Source: Erysipelotrichaceae bacterium
GTDB lineage: Bacteria; Bacillota_I; Bacilli_A; Erysipelotrichales; Erysipelotrichaceae
Direction of reading: 5' to 3'
Length of the DNA stretch: 35,069 nucleotides
Assembly (NCBI GenBank): GCA_003520745.1
Contig: DOUE01000035.1
Location: forward strand, 43,409 to 78,477
Shown here: positions 9,010 to 17,355 of the stretch, piece after piece
How the letters are laid out: the number at the start of each line of letters is the position of its first letter
Numbering within the stretch: position 1 is the stretch's first letter
Made by a program: the position numbers and the translations under genes
Notes under the pieces: generated by a model
Told to the model about the DNA's origin: nothing
Seen by the model: only the letters and a program-made list of their open reading frames with translations
The model's database searches: none

Positions 9010-11092
9010 CGTGGATACTGAATTCCGTCGCGATTCCTTGTGTGCTGTCCGGTCCGACCCAGAGGGTGAATTTCCCGGGTTCGATGACGAAATCCATCTT
9101 GGGATCCAAATAACCGAAGCGTTTCGCCGGGATCTCAAACTCGACGGTAACGGTCGATCTTGCCTTTACAAGCACTTTCTCAAACGCGCAAAGTTCCTTG
9201 ACGGGTCGCGTCACCCGGGCGACCAAGTCGCGATAGTAAACTTGAACGATCTCTTTACCATCCACGTCGGAGGGGTTTTCGATGTCGATCCTGAGATTCA
9301 AGGATTCATTCGGTGTGATTGATGGGGTTGAAAGTTTCAGGTTCGAGTAGGTGAAGGTACTGTAACTCAATCCAAACCCGAACGGAAACAAGGGTTCGTC
9401 ATCCATGTCGTTGTATTTCTTGAAGAGGGGACGACCCGTGTTTTTATGATTATAGTAGAGGGGGATCTGCCCGATGGTTTTCAAGAAGGTCGTGACAAGT
9501 TTCCCGCTCGGATTGACGCGTCCCATCAAGATATCGACGATCGCCTCTCCGCAACGCATCCCCGGATGCCAGACACACAAGAGGGCGTCGGACAGTGCGA
9601 CGGTTTCCGGGATGGCCAGGCTTCGACCGGTGAAAAGCAAGGTGACGATGGGTTTGCCCGTGGAGGCTAGCGCTTCCAGTAATTCAAGTTGCGCCCCAGG
9701 CAGGTTCAAGAACGCCCGGTTGTTGTTTTCACCGCTCAGGAAGAAGGGTTCTCCCAGGGCAAGGACGACCAGATCGGAATCATTCGCCAATGCAACGGCT
9801 TCGTCGACTTGTTTCTTTTCAGGGTCGATCGCATCGCATCCTTTGTGGTGGGTGAAGCGCAAGCCTTCCTGAAGGAAAGCGTCTTTGATCGAAGTGACCC
9901 ATTTCGCGCTCGCCTGTCTCCCCCAACTTCCGATGGGGGTATGGTGGTCATCCGCGAACGGACCGATGAGTGCGATCTTCCCGGGATTTTTGAGTGGCAG
10001 GACCCGGTCGTTTTTCAAAAGCACAAGGGATTCATGCGCCATTTCCAAAGCCGCTTGGCGCATTTCAGGATTCATGGTGACGTTCTCGGCCAACTCTTCA
10101 TCGGTATAGGGATGGTCGAACAGACCGAGTTCCTCTTTCACGGAAAGGATCCGGAACACGGCGTCGTCGATCAAGGGGATCAACTCCGGTTTCTCTTTCG
10201 CAAGGCTTGGCAGATGATCCAGGTAGACGCCGGAATGCATATCCATGTCCACCCCTGCGCGAAGGGCGACTTCGGCGATGTCTCTCTCATTGTCGGCGAG
10301 TCCGTGCGGAATCATTTCCTCGATCGACCCCCAATCGCTGACGACGAACCCTTTAAATCCAAGTTCGCCTTTCAAGATCGTGCGAAGCGTATAGGGGTTG
10401 CCGGTCCCGGGTTGAGCCAGGATGTCGTTGAACGAGCTCATGAACGTCAACGCGCCCTCGTCCGCAGCCGCCGCGAAAGGCGGGAGATATGTCGTACGCA
10501 AGGAATGTTCTGACATATCGGACGTATTATAGTCCCTTCCGCCTTCCACTCCGCCATATCCGATATAGTGCTTGGCACAGGCGGCGACGATCGGATGACC
10601 ATTCTCGTTGAGGGATTGATAGCTTCGAACACGGGACTTAGCGATTTGTGATCCAAGAAAGGGATCTTCCCCCGATCCTTCCGCGATTCGTCCCCAACGG
10701 GGATCACGCGCGATGTCGACCATCGGGCTGAAGTTCCAACGAATACCGTAAGCAGATGCTTCGATGACCGAGAGGCGCGCGGTCCTTTCGATCAACCCGA
10801 GATTCCAACTACAAGCCTCGGCCAACGGGATGGGGTACATCGTGATATGTCCATGGATCACGTCATGTCCGATAAGCACGGGGATTTTCAGCCGTGACTC
10901 TTCCATCGTGATCCGTTGGATTTCATTGGCGGTCTTCGCATCCAACACATTCAGGAAAGATCCGATCTTCCCTTCTTTAAGAAGTTGCTTCTCTTTATTT
11001 TTATATCTTCCAAACTGGACCATCTGTCCGACTTTTTCATCCAATGTCATTTCCGCCATCAATCGGCGGATGCGCTCGTATTTCTCGTTCAT
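8999..11092 (-). CDS. Glycoside hydrolase family 3 beta-glycosidase (cytoplasmic)
   Basis: This is probably a beta-glucosidase or beta-xylosidase releasing sugars from imported oligosaccharides. The 697-residue product has the GH3 order. The N-terminal TIM barrel carries IPVLIGHDVIHG, the DPRWGR and KHYIGYG substrate-contact blocks, and nucleophile Asp253 in FVVSDWGS. An alpha/beta sandwich follows with a GENNNRAFLNLPG segment, where the acid/base glutamate is expected. A C-terminal fibronectin-III-like domain starts after FPFGFGLSYSTF. No signal peptide is visible, so it should act in the cytoplasm. The ATG at 11092 has a GGGGG ribosome site just upstream; a TTG 24 bases further up is less likely. 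Exact sugar specificity cannot be read from sequence. Confidence 0.93.
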   Translation of the reverse strand: MNEKYERIRRLMAEMTLDEKVGQMVQFGRYKNKEKQLLKEGKIGSFLNVLDAKTANEIQRITMEESRLKIPVLIGHDVIHGHITMYPIPLAEACSWNLGLIERTARLSVIEASAYGIRWNFSPMVDIARDPRWGRIAEGSGEDPFLGSQIAKSRVRSYQSLNENGHPIVAACAKHYIGYGGVEGGRDYNTSDMSEHSLRTTYLPPFAAAADEGALTFMSSFNDILAQPGTGNPYTLRTILKGELGFKGFVVSDWGSIEEMIPHGLADNERDIAEVALRAGVDMDMHSGVYLDHLPSLAKEKPELIPLIDDAVFRILSVKEELGLFDHPYTDEELAENVTMNPEMRQAALEMAHESLVLLKNDRVLPLKNPGKIALIGPFADDHHTPIGSWGRQASAKWVTSIKDAFLQEGLRFTHHKGCDAIDPEKKQVDEAVALANDSDLVVLALGEPFFLSGENNNRAFLNLPGAQLELLEALASTGKPIVTLLFTGRSLAIPETVALSDALLCVWHPGMRCGEAIVDILMGRVNPSGKLVTTFLKTIGQIPLYYNHKNTGRPLFKKYNDMDDEPLFPFGFGLSYSTFTYSNLKLSTPSITPNESLNLRIDIENPSDVDGKEIVQVYYRDLVARVTRPVKELCAFEKVLVKARSTVTVEFEIPAKRFGYLDPKMDFVIEPGKFTLWVGPDSTQGIATEFSIHEKG

Positions 11093-11130
11093 GGGTTCCC
11101 CCTTGGACCGATTCAAGGTCCTTCCTTATC

Positions 11131-11139
11131 ATTTTAACA
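11131..11139 (-). promoter_or_regulatory. Extended -10 promoter for the GH3 gene
   Basis: On the minus strand TGTTAAAAT (11131-11139) is a good extended -10 box about 40 bases upstream of the ATG. No convincing -35 or catabolite (cre) operator is visible next to it. Confidence 0.55.
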
Positions 11140-11207
11140 AATCCATCCAAAAGATAAAGAAAGAACGAAAACGATTTCATCAATCATGTGATTAAAAACA
11201 ATTTCGG

Positions 11208-11233
11208 CGGATTCTTCTTCATGGAAGAATCCG
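11208..11233. repeat. Inverted repeat in front of the NatAB-like operon
   Basis: CGGATTCTTC (11208-11217) and GAAGAATCCG (11224-11233) are perfect 10-base arms around a 6-base loop. No T run follows, so this is not a normal terminator. It lies 24 bases before the ribosome site of the ABC ATPase gene and could be an operator or an RNA hairpin in its leader. Confidence 0.6.
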
Positions 11234-11269
11234 ATCGGTTGCATAGAAGAGAAGACAGGAGGTGGAAAG

Positions 11270-12151
11270 ATGCTTGAAGTCAAAGGAATGTCGAAAACGT
11301 ATGGGAAACATCTAGCGTTAAGCGATTGCGGATTTACGGTGCAAAAACATGAGATTCTCGGCGTATGCGGAGAGAACGGGAGCGGGAAAACGACGTTGTT
11401 TCGCTGTTTGATGGGATTGATCGCGAAAGACGAAGGGGAAATCCGGGTCGGGGGGAAGAAGATCGACGAAGGGGTACGATCGAGTTTCGGGTATCTGCCC
11501 GAACAAAGGAGCCTGTATACCGATTTGTCCATCGAAGACACCTTGGTCCATTATGGAAGATTGCGAAACATGGAGCGGGATGCGATCGATCGTCGGATCA
11601 GGGAACTTTATGCCTCGTTCGATTTTACGATCGCATTGAAGACGAAAGTCGGAAGTCTTTCCAAAGGCAACCAACAGAAAGTCCAGTTCATGGCTTGTCT
11701 GATCCATGATCCCCAGATCGTCATCCTGGATGAACCGTTCACCGGGCTGGACTATGTGAATCTGGAAAAGACACAGTCTTTCTTGATGGACTTGGCGAAA
11801 AAGGGGAAATGCATCCTGCTCTCCAGCCATCAGTACGATGAACTCGATGCGATCTGCAATTCACTGCTGATCCTGAAGGAAGGGAAGACGATGGACTACG
11901 GAAATCTGGACCGGATGAAAAACGAGGTAGGGAAATGTACGGTCAAGGTCAACTCGCAAGTCCCTGTCCTGCAGCACCTCAAGGAAGACGAAACGGTTGA
12001 AATCGTCGGGAATTCCTCAATCATTCAAACACAGACGCCGCAACGGGCGAAGAAACTGATGAATCTGTTGGCGAAAGACGAAGCGATCCGTGATCTTGCG
12101 ATGGAAAGAATCAAAGTCAAGGAGCTGATCCGGTTGCGGTGTACGCCATGA
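11270..12151 (+). CDS. ABC transporter ATP-binding protein (NatA-like)
   Basis: This is the ATPase half of a two-gene ABC-2 type exporter. The 293-residue product has Walker A GENGSGKTT at residues 34-42, the signature LSKGNQQKVQ, Walker B VILDEPFTGLD, and the switch histidine in LLSSHQYDE. After the ABC domain comes a roughly 80-residue C-terminal extension, as in many NatA/CcmA-like ATPases. AGGAGGTGG at 11257-11265 is a strong ribosome site. The stop overlaps the permease start (ATGA at 12148-12151). Family members export sodium, drugs or peptides, and the substrate here is unknown. Confidence 0.93.
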   Translation: MLEVKGMSKTYGKHLALSDCGFTVQKHEILGVCGENGSGKTTLFRCLMGLIAKDEGEIRVGGKKIDEGVRSSFGYLPEQRSLYTDLSIEDTLVHYGRLRNMERDAIDRRIRELYASFDFTIALKTKVGSLSKGNQQKVQFMACLIHDPQIVILDEPFTGLDYVNLEKTQSFLMDLAKKGKCILLSSHQYDELDAICNSLLILKEGKTMDYGNLDRMKNEVGKCTVKVNSQVPVLQHLKEDETVEIVGNSSIIQTQTPQRAKKLMNLLAKDEAIRDLAMERIKVKELIRLRCTP

Positions 12152-13356
12152 CCGAGCTGATTTTGTTTGGATTGAAACGTCGCTTTTTGAATAAGACGTT
12201 CTTGATTTCCCAATTACTCTTGATTTTTTTGCTTGCCAGTCTGATGAATGCGGATAAAATCGCACTCTACTTCGGCTTCACGCCTCCGGGACATCTTCCG
12301 CTTTCACTGATGGAAAAAGCGAGCGAGGTCGATGAAGCGTTTGCGAATGCGTATGGCTTCACCCTTCAAGAAAAGGCGACGTTAAGCGTGGTGAAAATCG
12401 TCGGGGGATATGAGGTTTTAAACTCGGCGCAACTCGACGGAATTCATCGACTTCAACTTCAAGCCTATCTCACAACCCTTAGTAAGAACGAGTTTCTGGC
12501 GCTTCGCAACCCCAGTGTCGCCGAACTGATCCAAGAGTATGAATCCGTGGAGATCCGGTTCGACACGCCGATGGAAATACGCGCCGTCGGGAAAGAAAGT
12601 TTCGTCTTCATGATCCTGACGGCGGTTTACTTCATGGTTCTCAACTTCGCCGCGATGACCAGCAACGAAGTGGTCTCTGAGAAATCGGCCAACGTTTTGG
12701 ACATGGTGTTGAGTGCGGCCGATGCGAAATCGCATTATCGTGCGAAGTTGTTCGGTGGATGGCTGACCATGATCCTGCAAGGGTGTTTCGCTTTGGGGAC
12801 GTTGGGTGTTTTCGCGATGCTTCGCAACCAAAGCGACCTCGGTAAGGGTCTGTTGGTGTGGGCATCGCAGTTCGGCTTGGTCGATCGCGAGGTCACGAGT
12901 TTCCGTGCCTTGTTTGAAATGTTGGACTTGGACTTTTCCTTCGGGATGACAATCGCGCTTTGCGTCTTCTTTTTGTTGTGCGGGATGGCGATCCTCCAGA
13001 TCATAATGACCGTAATCGCGACCAAGCTCAAGAGTGCGGAGGAAGCTTCCATCCTACAAGGTCCGGTCTATATCTTTCTTCTTATCCTCTATTATGTCGC
13101 CCTTTCGCAGAACACGATCCCTCGTCTTTCGCAGGGATTCGGTAAGATCGCCTCCTATGTCCCGATCAGTTCGATGCTTTTCATGCCGATGAGGTTGCTC
13201 TCGTTGAAACTCGGGGCAGGGGAGATCCTCTTGTCCGGATGCGTCGCCATCACGAGTCTTTTAACCTTATTGTTTGCAGGTCAAAGGATCTATGAGAAAG
13301 GGTTGCGCCATGAAAAAATATTCAAAAAATGTATTGTGAAAAATAGAGCAAAATGA
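12148..13356 (+). CDS. ABC-2 type permease (NatB-like)
   Basis: This is the membrane partner of the ATPase at 11270. The 402-residue product has one N-terminal membrane segment (about residues 18-33), then an extracytoplasmic stretch of some 130 residues rich in charged residues. A C-terminal block of about five more membrane segments follows, containing the SNEVVSEKSANVLDMVLSA segment typical of ABC-2/NatB permeases just after the second helix. The start at 12148 is chosen for the ATGA overlap; a GTG 9 bases upstream is possible. No terminator is obvious after it. Confidence 0.9.
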   Translation: MTELILFGLKRRFLNKTFLISQLLLIFLLASLMNADKIALYFGFTPPGHLPLSLMEKASEVDEAFANAYGFTLQEKATLSVVKIVGGYEVLNSAQLDGIHRLQLQAYLTTLSKNEFLALRNPSVAELIQEYESVEIRFDTPMEIRAVGKESFVFMILTAVYFMVLNFAAMTSNEVVSEKSANVLDMVLSAADAKSHYRAKLFGGWLTMILQGCFALGTLGVFAMLRNQSDLGKGLLVWASQFGLVDREVTSFRALFEMLDLDFSFGMTIALCVFFLLCGMAILQIIMTVIATKLKSAEEASILQGPVYIFLLILYYVALSQNTIPRLSQGFGKIASYVPISSMLFMPMRLLSLKLGAGEILLSGCVAITSLLTLLFAGQRIYEKGLRHEKIFKKCIVKNRAK

Positions 13357-13429
13357 GTAATAGTTTTGAACGACTTTGCGAAAAATGGCGAAATATGTTG
13401 AGAAAGTGAAAGTATTAACATAAAACACG

Positions 13430-13478
13430 TTGACGGTCAAGACGGGCATTGTTTATAATCATGCGTGTAAAGGAGGAA
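13430..13478 (+). promoter_or_regulatory. Strong sigma-A type promoter and ribosome site for the repeat lipoprotein
   Basis: TTGACG (13430-13435) and a perfect TATAAT (13454-13459) are 18 bases apart. AAAGGAGGAATTT starting at 13469 is a near-ideal ribosome site. Together with choice codons in the gene, this points to high expression. Confidence 0.8.
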
Positions 13479-13484
13479 TTTAGA

Positions 13485-14453
13485 ATGAAAAAATTAGTAT
13501 TCTTACTTGCTGCCGCAGTATTGGTTATTTCTTCGTTGACGGGTTGTGCCGCACCGAAAGTCTACAAATTAGGTACCGCGAGCTTCACCGAAGTTTCCAG
13601 CCGTGCCGCCACCGCCGAGGTCGCCGGTCGTGTACAATTCACCACGATCTACACCACCGTATTGCTTGACAAAGACAACAAAATCGTATGGGTCTCGATC
13701 GACTCCGCTCAAAACAACGGAACCTTCGACACCTTAGGCGCGATTGTCAAAGCCGAAGCCGCTCCGACCAAAAAGGAAAAAGGCGACGCTTACAACATGA
13801 AGGCCGCTTCCGCCATCGGTAAAGAATGGTACGAACAAATCGCCGCCCTCGAAGAATATTTCGTCGGTAAGACGGTTGCTGAAATCTTGGCCATGCCGTT
13901 GACCGACGAAGCCCCCGACGATCTGAAGACTTCCGTAACCATCGGTATCACCGGTTACCAAGAAGCCGTTAAGAAAGCCGCCGACAACGCGGTTGAAGTC
14001 AAAGGTTTGAAATCTGTAGGATCCGCTTCCGTTACGACCGTTTCCGGACGTACCGCGACGGCAGAAGTTGCCGGACGCGTTCAAACGAACGTCATGTTCA
14101 CCGGTGTCGCTTTCGACAAAGACGGTAAAGTATTGGCTCTCTCGATCGACACTGCTCAAAACAGCGGAACCTTCGACACCGTCGGTGCCATCGTTAAAGC
14201 TGAAGTATCTGCAACCAAGGTTGAAAAAGGCGATGCTTACAATATGAAGGCCGCTTCCGCTATTGGTAAAGAATGGTATGAACAAATGGCTGCTCTTGAA
14301 GAATTCTTCATCGGCAAGACCGTTGCTGATATCATGGCGATGCCGTTGACCGACGAAGCTCCGGATGATCTGAAGACTTCCGTAACCATCGGAATCACGG
14401 ATTATCAAGCCGCTGTCGAAAAAGCATTCGAAGCCAAAGTCGAAATCAAGTAG
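13485..14453 (+). CDS. Lipoprotein with two tandem 149-residue repeats
   Basis: This is a secreted, lipid-anchored protein of unknown function. The 322-residue product has a charged N-terminus, a hydrophobic stretch and a lipobox LTGC with the lipidated cysteine at residue 21. The rest is two copies of one domain (residues about 30-178 and 179-322). Each copy has a beta-rich first half (ATAEVAGRVQ, then D-K-[DN] and SID-AQN) and a helical second half (GDAYNMKAASAIGKEWYEQ, then LEE, GKT and MPLTDEAPDDLKTSVTIGI). Lipoproteins with this GKEWYEQ-type domain occur in anaerobic Firmicutes, often unnamed. No catalytic motif is evident. It has its own strong promoter and terminator, so it is a single-gene unit. 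Confidence 0.88.
   Translation: MKKLVFLLAAAVLVISSLTGCAAPKVYKLGTASFTEVSSRAATAEVAGRVQFTTIYTTVLLDKDNKIVWVSIDSAQNNGTFDTLGAIVKAEAAPTKKEKGDAYNMKAASAIGKEWYEQIAALEEYFVGKTVAEILAMPLTDEAPDDLKTSVTIGITGYQEAVKKAADNAVEVKGLKSVGSASVTTVSGRTATAEVAGRVQTNVMFTGVAFDKDGKVLALSIDTAQNSGTFDTVGAIVKAEVSATKVEKGDAYNMKAASAIGKEWYEQMAALEEFFIGKTVADIMAMPLTDEAPDDLKTSVTIGITDYQAAVEKAFEAKVEIK
13572..14453 (+). repeat. In-gene tandem duplication, period 447 bp
   Basis: Copy 1 covers about 13572-14018 and copy 2 about 14019-14453. Corresponding blocks (for example starting at 13791 and 14238) are exactly 447 bases apart, or 149 codons. Several stretches are nearly identical at DNA level, including synonymous positions. Confidence 0.9.
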
Positions 14454-14474
14454 TTCTCGACATAATGTCAAAAT

Positions 14475-14501
14475 CAAAAGAGCCTTCGGGCTCTTTTGTT
14501 A
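14475..14501. terminator. Terminator between the lipoprotein gene and rarA
   Basis: A 10-bp stem (CAAAAGAGCC at 14475-14484 with GGCTCTTTTG at 14489-14498) closes a TTCG tetraloop, a very stable hairpin. A-rich and T-rich flanks allow function on both strands. The rarA stop (14499-14501, minus) abuts it. Confidence 0.9.
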
Positions 14502-15761
14502 TTTCTCTTTCTTCAGTTTCGCCAAATCGATTCTTCGCTTGTTCTTCCTTAACTCTTCAAGGTTGGCCGCAAGTTGCTTTTCATACGTACTGTTGGTGTT
14601 GGGTTGATAGAAACGCAGGTTCTTCACCGCATTGGGAAGATATTGGATCTTGTGCCACAAATCCGGACGATCATAGGGATACTTGTCTTCTTCCTTCATA
14701 CCGACCGGTGTCAGTCTTAAGTAATCCGGGACGGGATAGGCATGGTCTTCCAGTTCGGCGATGGCCGCATGAATCGCGATGCATCCGCTTTTGGATTTAG
14801 GCGACAACGCGAGATCGACGACGGCTGTCCCCAGGATGATCGAAGCTTCGGGGAACCCGACTCGTTTCGCGGCGTCGATCGCGTTGATCGTCCGTGCGAC
14901 GGCGGCCGGGTTGGCTAAACCGATGTCTTCATAAGCGGTCACAAGCAATCGTCTCTCGATCGAATCCATGTCGTCCGCAAGGATCAACCGTGCCAGATAA
15001 TAGAGCGATGCATCGGGGTCGCTGCCTCGTATCGATTTCTGAAACGCACTCAAAGCATCGTAATGATCATCCGCATCGTGGTCCATCGCAAGATTCGCCT
15101 GCCGGGTATACTGGTTTACGTCCTCACGCGTGATCTGCTTGCCCGGGAGAGCGATGGCGAGGATCTCCAGGAGATTGTAGGCGTAACGGATATCCCCGTT
15201 ACTGAGGTCGCAAATCGTTTTGATAGCATCTTCATTCAGTGAACATCCGCCCAATTGGGATTCCGGATGATTCAAGGCACGATCCAAGGCTTTACGCATG
15301 TCCTGTTCTTCGATCCGTTTGAATTCCAACAACTGACATCTGGATCGGACCGCAGGGTTGATGGAAAAGAACGGATTGGATGTCGTCGCCCCGATCATGA
15401 TGATCGTACCGTCTTCGATATGGGGAAGAAGCAGATCCTGTTTATCTTTATTCAACCGATGGACCTCATCCACGATGACGACCATCGACCCGTAGAGTTT
15501 CGCCTCGGCGAAAATCGTATCCAATTCCTTCTTGTTTCCGGTCACCGCGTTGAACTTTCTCAACGGCAGCGTCAACTCGTTGGCCATCACGGAAGCGACG
15601 GTGGTTTTACCCGTTCCTGGAGGCCCGAAGAAGATCATCGAAAACAAACGCTTCTCTTCGACACATCGACGTAAAAGCGCGCCTTGGGAAACCAAGTGCG
15701 ATTGTCCCAGGACATCGTCCAATTTTGTGGGACGAATACGGAAAGCCAAGGGTTGTTTCAT
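14499..15761 (-). CDS. rarA: Replication-associated recombination AAA+ ATPase RarA (MgsA)
   Basis: RarA acts at stalled replication forks and is related to clamp-loader and RuvB ATPases. The 420-residue product begins with the family's LAFRIRPTKLDDVLGQ segment. It has Walker A GPPGTGKTT at residues 46-54, an IVDEVHRLN Walker B region, sensor 1 in GATTSNP, and the arginine-finger region VRSRCQ. The C-terminal tetramerisation part holds ALSAFQKSIRGSDPDASLYYLARL and the AYEDIGLANP block. AAAGGAGGTGATT sits just before the ATG. It is a single gene, divergent from dtd. Confidence 0.96.
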   Translation of the reverse strand: MKQPLAFRIRPTKLDDVLGQSHLVSQGALLRRCVEEKRLFSMIFFGPPGTGKTTVASVMANELTLPLRKFNAVTGNKKELDTIFAEAKLYGSMVVIVDEVHRLNKDKQDLLLPHIEDGTIIMIGATTSNPFFSINPAVRSRCQLLEFKRIEEQDMRKALDRALNHPESQLGGCSLNEDAIKTICDLSNGDIRYAYNLLEILAIALPGKQITREDVNQYTRQANLAMDHDADDHYDALSAFQKSIRGSDPDASLYYLARLILADDMDSIERRLLVTAYEDIGLANPAAVARTINAIDAAKRVGFPEASIILGTAVVDLALSPKSKSGCIAIHAAIAELEDHAYPVPDYLRLTPVGMKEEDKYPYDRPDLWHKIQYLPNAVKNLRFYQPNTNSTYEKQLAANLEELRKNKRRIDLAKLKKEK

Positions 15762-15778
15762 CGAATCACCTCCTTTCT

Positions 15779-15808
15779 ATTCTAACATTACTGAAAAGAT
15801 AGTAAAAT
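15779..15808. promoter_or_regulatory. Overlapping divergent promoters for rarA (minus) and dtd (plus)
   Basis: On the minus strand TTTACT (complement of 15801-15806) and TGTTAGAAT (complement of 15779-15787) form a 16-base-spaced extended -10 promoter for rarA. On the plus strand TAAAAT at 15803-15808 is the best -10 for dtd. The two boxes physically overlap, so polymerase binding should be mutually exclusive. Confidence 0.55.
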
Positions 15809-15826
15809 GAAAGAAGAGGTGATCTT

Positions 15827-16276
15827 ATGCGTGCCATCCTACAAAGAGTATCCCAAGCCCGGGTGAATGTGGACAACGAGGTCGTTGGATCGATCGGTCA
15901 TGGACTGGTCGTCTATGTCGGGGTCCATCTGGACGACACGGTCGAGGATGCGAAGAAGCTTGCCTATAAGATCGCCCATGCCCGGGTCTTTGAGGACGAC
16001 CAGGGGAAAATGAATCTAAGCGTGATCGATGTGAACGGCGAGGTGCTCTCGATTTCCCAGTTCACATTGTACGGGGAGACGAAGAAGGGGCATCGTCCAT
16101 CCTATGATAAGGCCGCACGGCCGGAGCCTGCGAATTTGCTTTATGAAGCATTCAATACGGAGCTGCGTGAAAGCGTCCCGGTAAAGACCGGCATCTTTCA
16201 AGCCCATATGATCATCGACCAAACCAACGACGGTCCCGTGACCCTCGTGTATGAAACAAGGGAGGCAAACCTATGA
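15827..16276 (+). CDS. dtd: D-aminoacyl-tRNA deacylase
   Basis: DTD removes D-amino acids (and glycine mischarged on tRNA-Ala) from tRNAs. The 149-residue product has the start MRAILQRVSQARV, the SQFTLYG motif that lines the active site, and the second motif near the C-terminus as NDGPVT, where the family usually has N-x-GPVT. Its length is normal. In many Bacillota dtd lies next to relA; here it opens a dtd-folD-DUF951-ychF operon. The stop overlaps the folD start (ATGA at 16273-16276). Confidence 0.97.
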   Translation: MRAILQRVSQARVNVDNEVVGSIGHGLVVYVGVHLDDTVEDAKKLAYKIAHARVFEDDQGKMNLSVIDVNGEVLSISQFTLYGETKKGHRPSYDKAARPEPANLLYEAFNTELRESVPVKTGIFQAHMIIDQTNDGPVTLVYETREANL

Positions 16277-17136
16277 CTGAATTGATGGATGGAAGAATGA
16301 CCGCGAAGAAGGTCGAAGACGATTTGAAGATCAAGATCGGATTATTACGGGAGAGAGGGAAGAGGACGCCCCAATTGACCGTCGTGTTGGTCGGCGACCA
16401 TCCGGCTTCGTTGAGCTACGTCGCCGGGAAAGACAAAGCGTGCCAGCGCATCGGGATGAATTCCGAAGTGTTGCGTCTGCCGCGTACCATTTCCCAGACC
16501 GAACTCATCAAAGTGGTCCAACGCTTGAATGACGATTCCCAAGTCGACGGAATTCTGGTACAATTACCCCTGCCTGCCGAATTGGATCCGCAGGAAGTCG
16601 TACGCGCCATCGATCCTTCCAAGGACGTGGACGGCTTGCATCCGATCAACGTCGGACTTATGCATATGCAACTCAAGGGCTTTGAACCCTGTACGCCCAG
16701 AGGCATCCTGAGACTATTGGACGAATACCAGATCCCTTTACAGGGAAAAGACATCGTCGTCATCGGAAGAAGCAACCTGGTCGGCCGTCCGGTCGCGCAA
16801 TTGTTGCTGAACCGCAATGCGACCGTCACCGTCTGCCATTCCAAAACCGCGGATCTGCAACGGTATACCCGCGCGGCGGATGTCGTCGTGGTCGCCATCG
16901 GCCGGCCTCATTTCCTGCGCAAGGAACATGTCTCTTCCAAGTGCGTCGTCATCGACGTCGGCATCAACCGGCTTGAAAACGGCAAACTGACGGGGGACGC
17001 GGATTTCGACGCCCTCAACGGTTATGTCTCCCACATCACCCCGGTACCGGGCGGCGTGGGCCCGATGACCATCGCCATGTTGCTGGAAAACACGATGGAC
17101 GCCTACTATGCACATGAAGCACTGCGGGAGGTCTAA
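16273..17136 (+). CDS. folD: Methylenetetrahydrofolate dehydrogenase / methenyltetrahydrofolate cyclohydrolase
   Basis: FolD interconverts 5,10-methylene-, methenyl- and 10-formyl-THF and supplies one-carbon units. The 287-residue product has the catalytic Y-x3-K pair (Tyr49 and Lys53 in SYVAGKDKAC), GILVQLPLP, DVDGLHPINVG, the CTPRGI block, the cofactor-binding VIGRSNLVGRP, CHSKT, and the C-terminal TPVPGGVGPMT. It is fully intact and of normal length. GGGAGG lies before its start, which overlaps the dtd stop. Confidence 0.98.
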   Translation: MTELMDGRMTAKKVEDDLKIKIGLLRERGKRTPQLTVVLVGDHPASLSYVAGKDKACQRIGMNSEVLRLPRTISQTELIKVVQRLNDDSQVDGILVQLPLPAELDPQEVVRAIDPSKDVDGLHPINVGLMHMQLKGFEPCTPRGILRLLDEYQIPLQGKDIVVIGRSNLVGRPVAQLLLNRNATVTVCHSKTADLQRYTRAADVVVVAIGRPHFLRKEHVSSKCVVIDVGINRLENGKLTGDADFDALNGYVSHITPVPGGVGPMTIAMLLENTMDAYYAHEALREV

Positions 17137-17334
17137 ATGGAATACGATTTGAACGACATCGTCGAAATGAAGAAAGAACATCCCTGCCATAAATCCAAAC
17201 AATGGCGGATCATCCGCATGGGTGCCGACATCAAGATCAAATGTCTTGGATGCGGGGCTGCGATCATGTTCGACCGAAGCGAATTCGAAAAGAAACTGAA
17301 AAAGGTGGTCGAACACCACCCGAAAACGGAATAA
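17137..17334 (+). CDS. DUF951 family small zinc-ribbon-like protein
   Basis: This is a small protein of unknown function conserved in Bacillota. The 65 residues include the family pattern: VEMKKEHPCHKSKQW, then RMGADIKIKCLGCG and a basic FEKKLKK tail. The HPC cysteine plus the CLGC pair could bind a metal. It starts at the base right after the folD stop and ends 21 bases before ychF. DUF951 genes commonly precede ychF in Firmicutes, so the two may be functionally linked, possibly through RNA or ribosome binding; that last point is inference. Confidence 0.9.
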   Translation: MEYDLNDIVEMKKEHPCHKSKQWRIIRMGADIKIKCLGCGAAIMFDRSEFEKKLKKVVEHHPKTE

Positions 17335-17355
17335 CGCCTTGAAAGGAGTTTCACT

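Noticed and set aside
9689..10513. 274-codon plus-strand frame opposite the GH3 gene
   Set aside because: It lies wholly within the antisense of a well-conserved glycosidase, with no recognisable domain or start signal.
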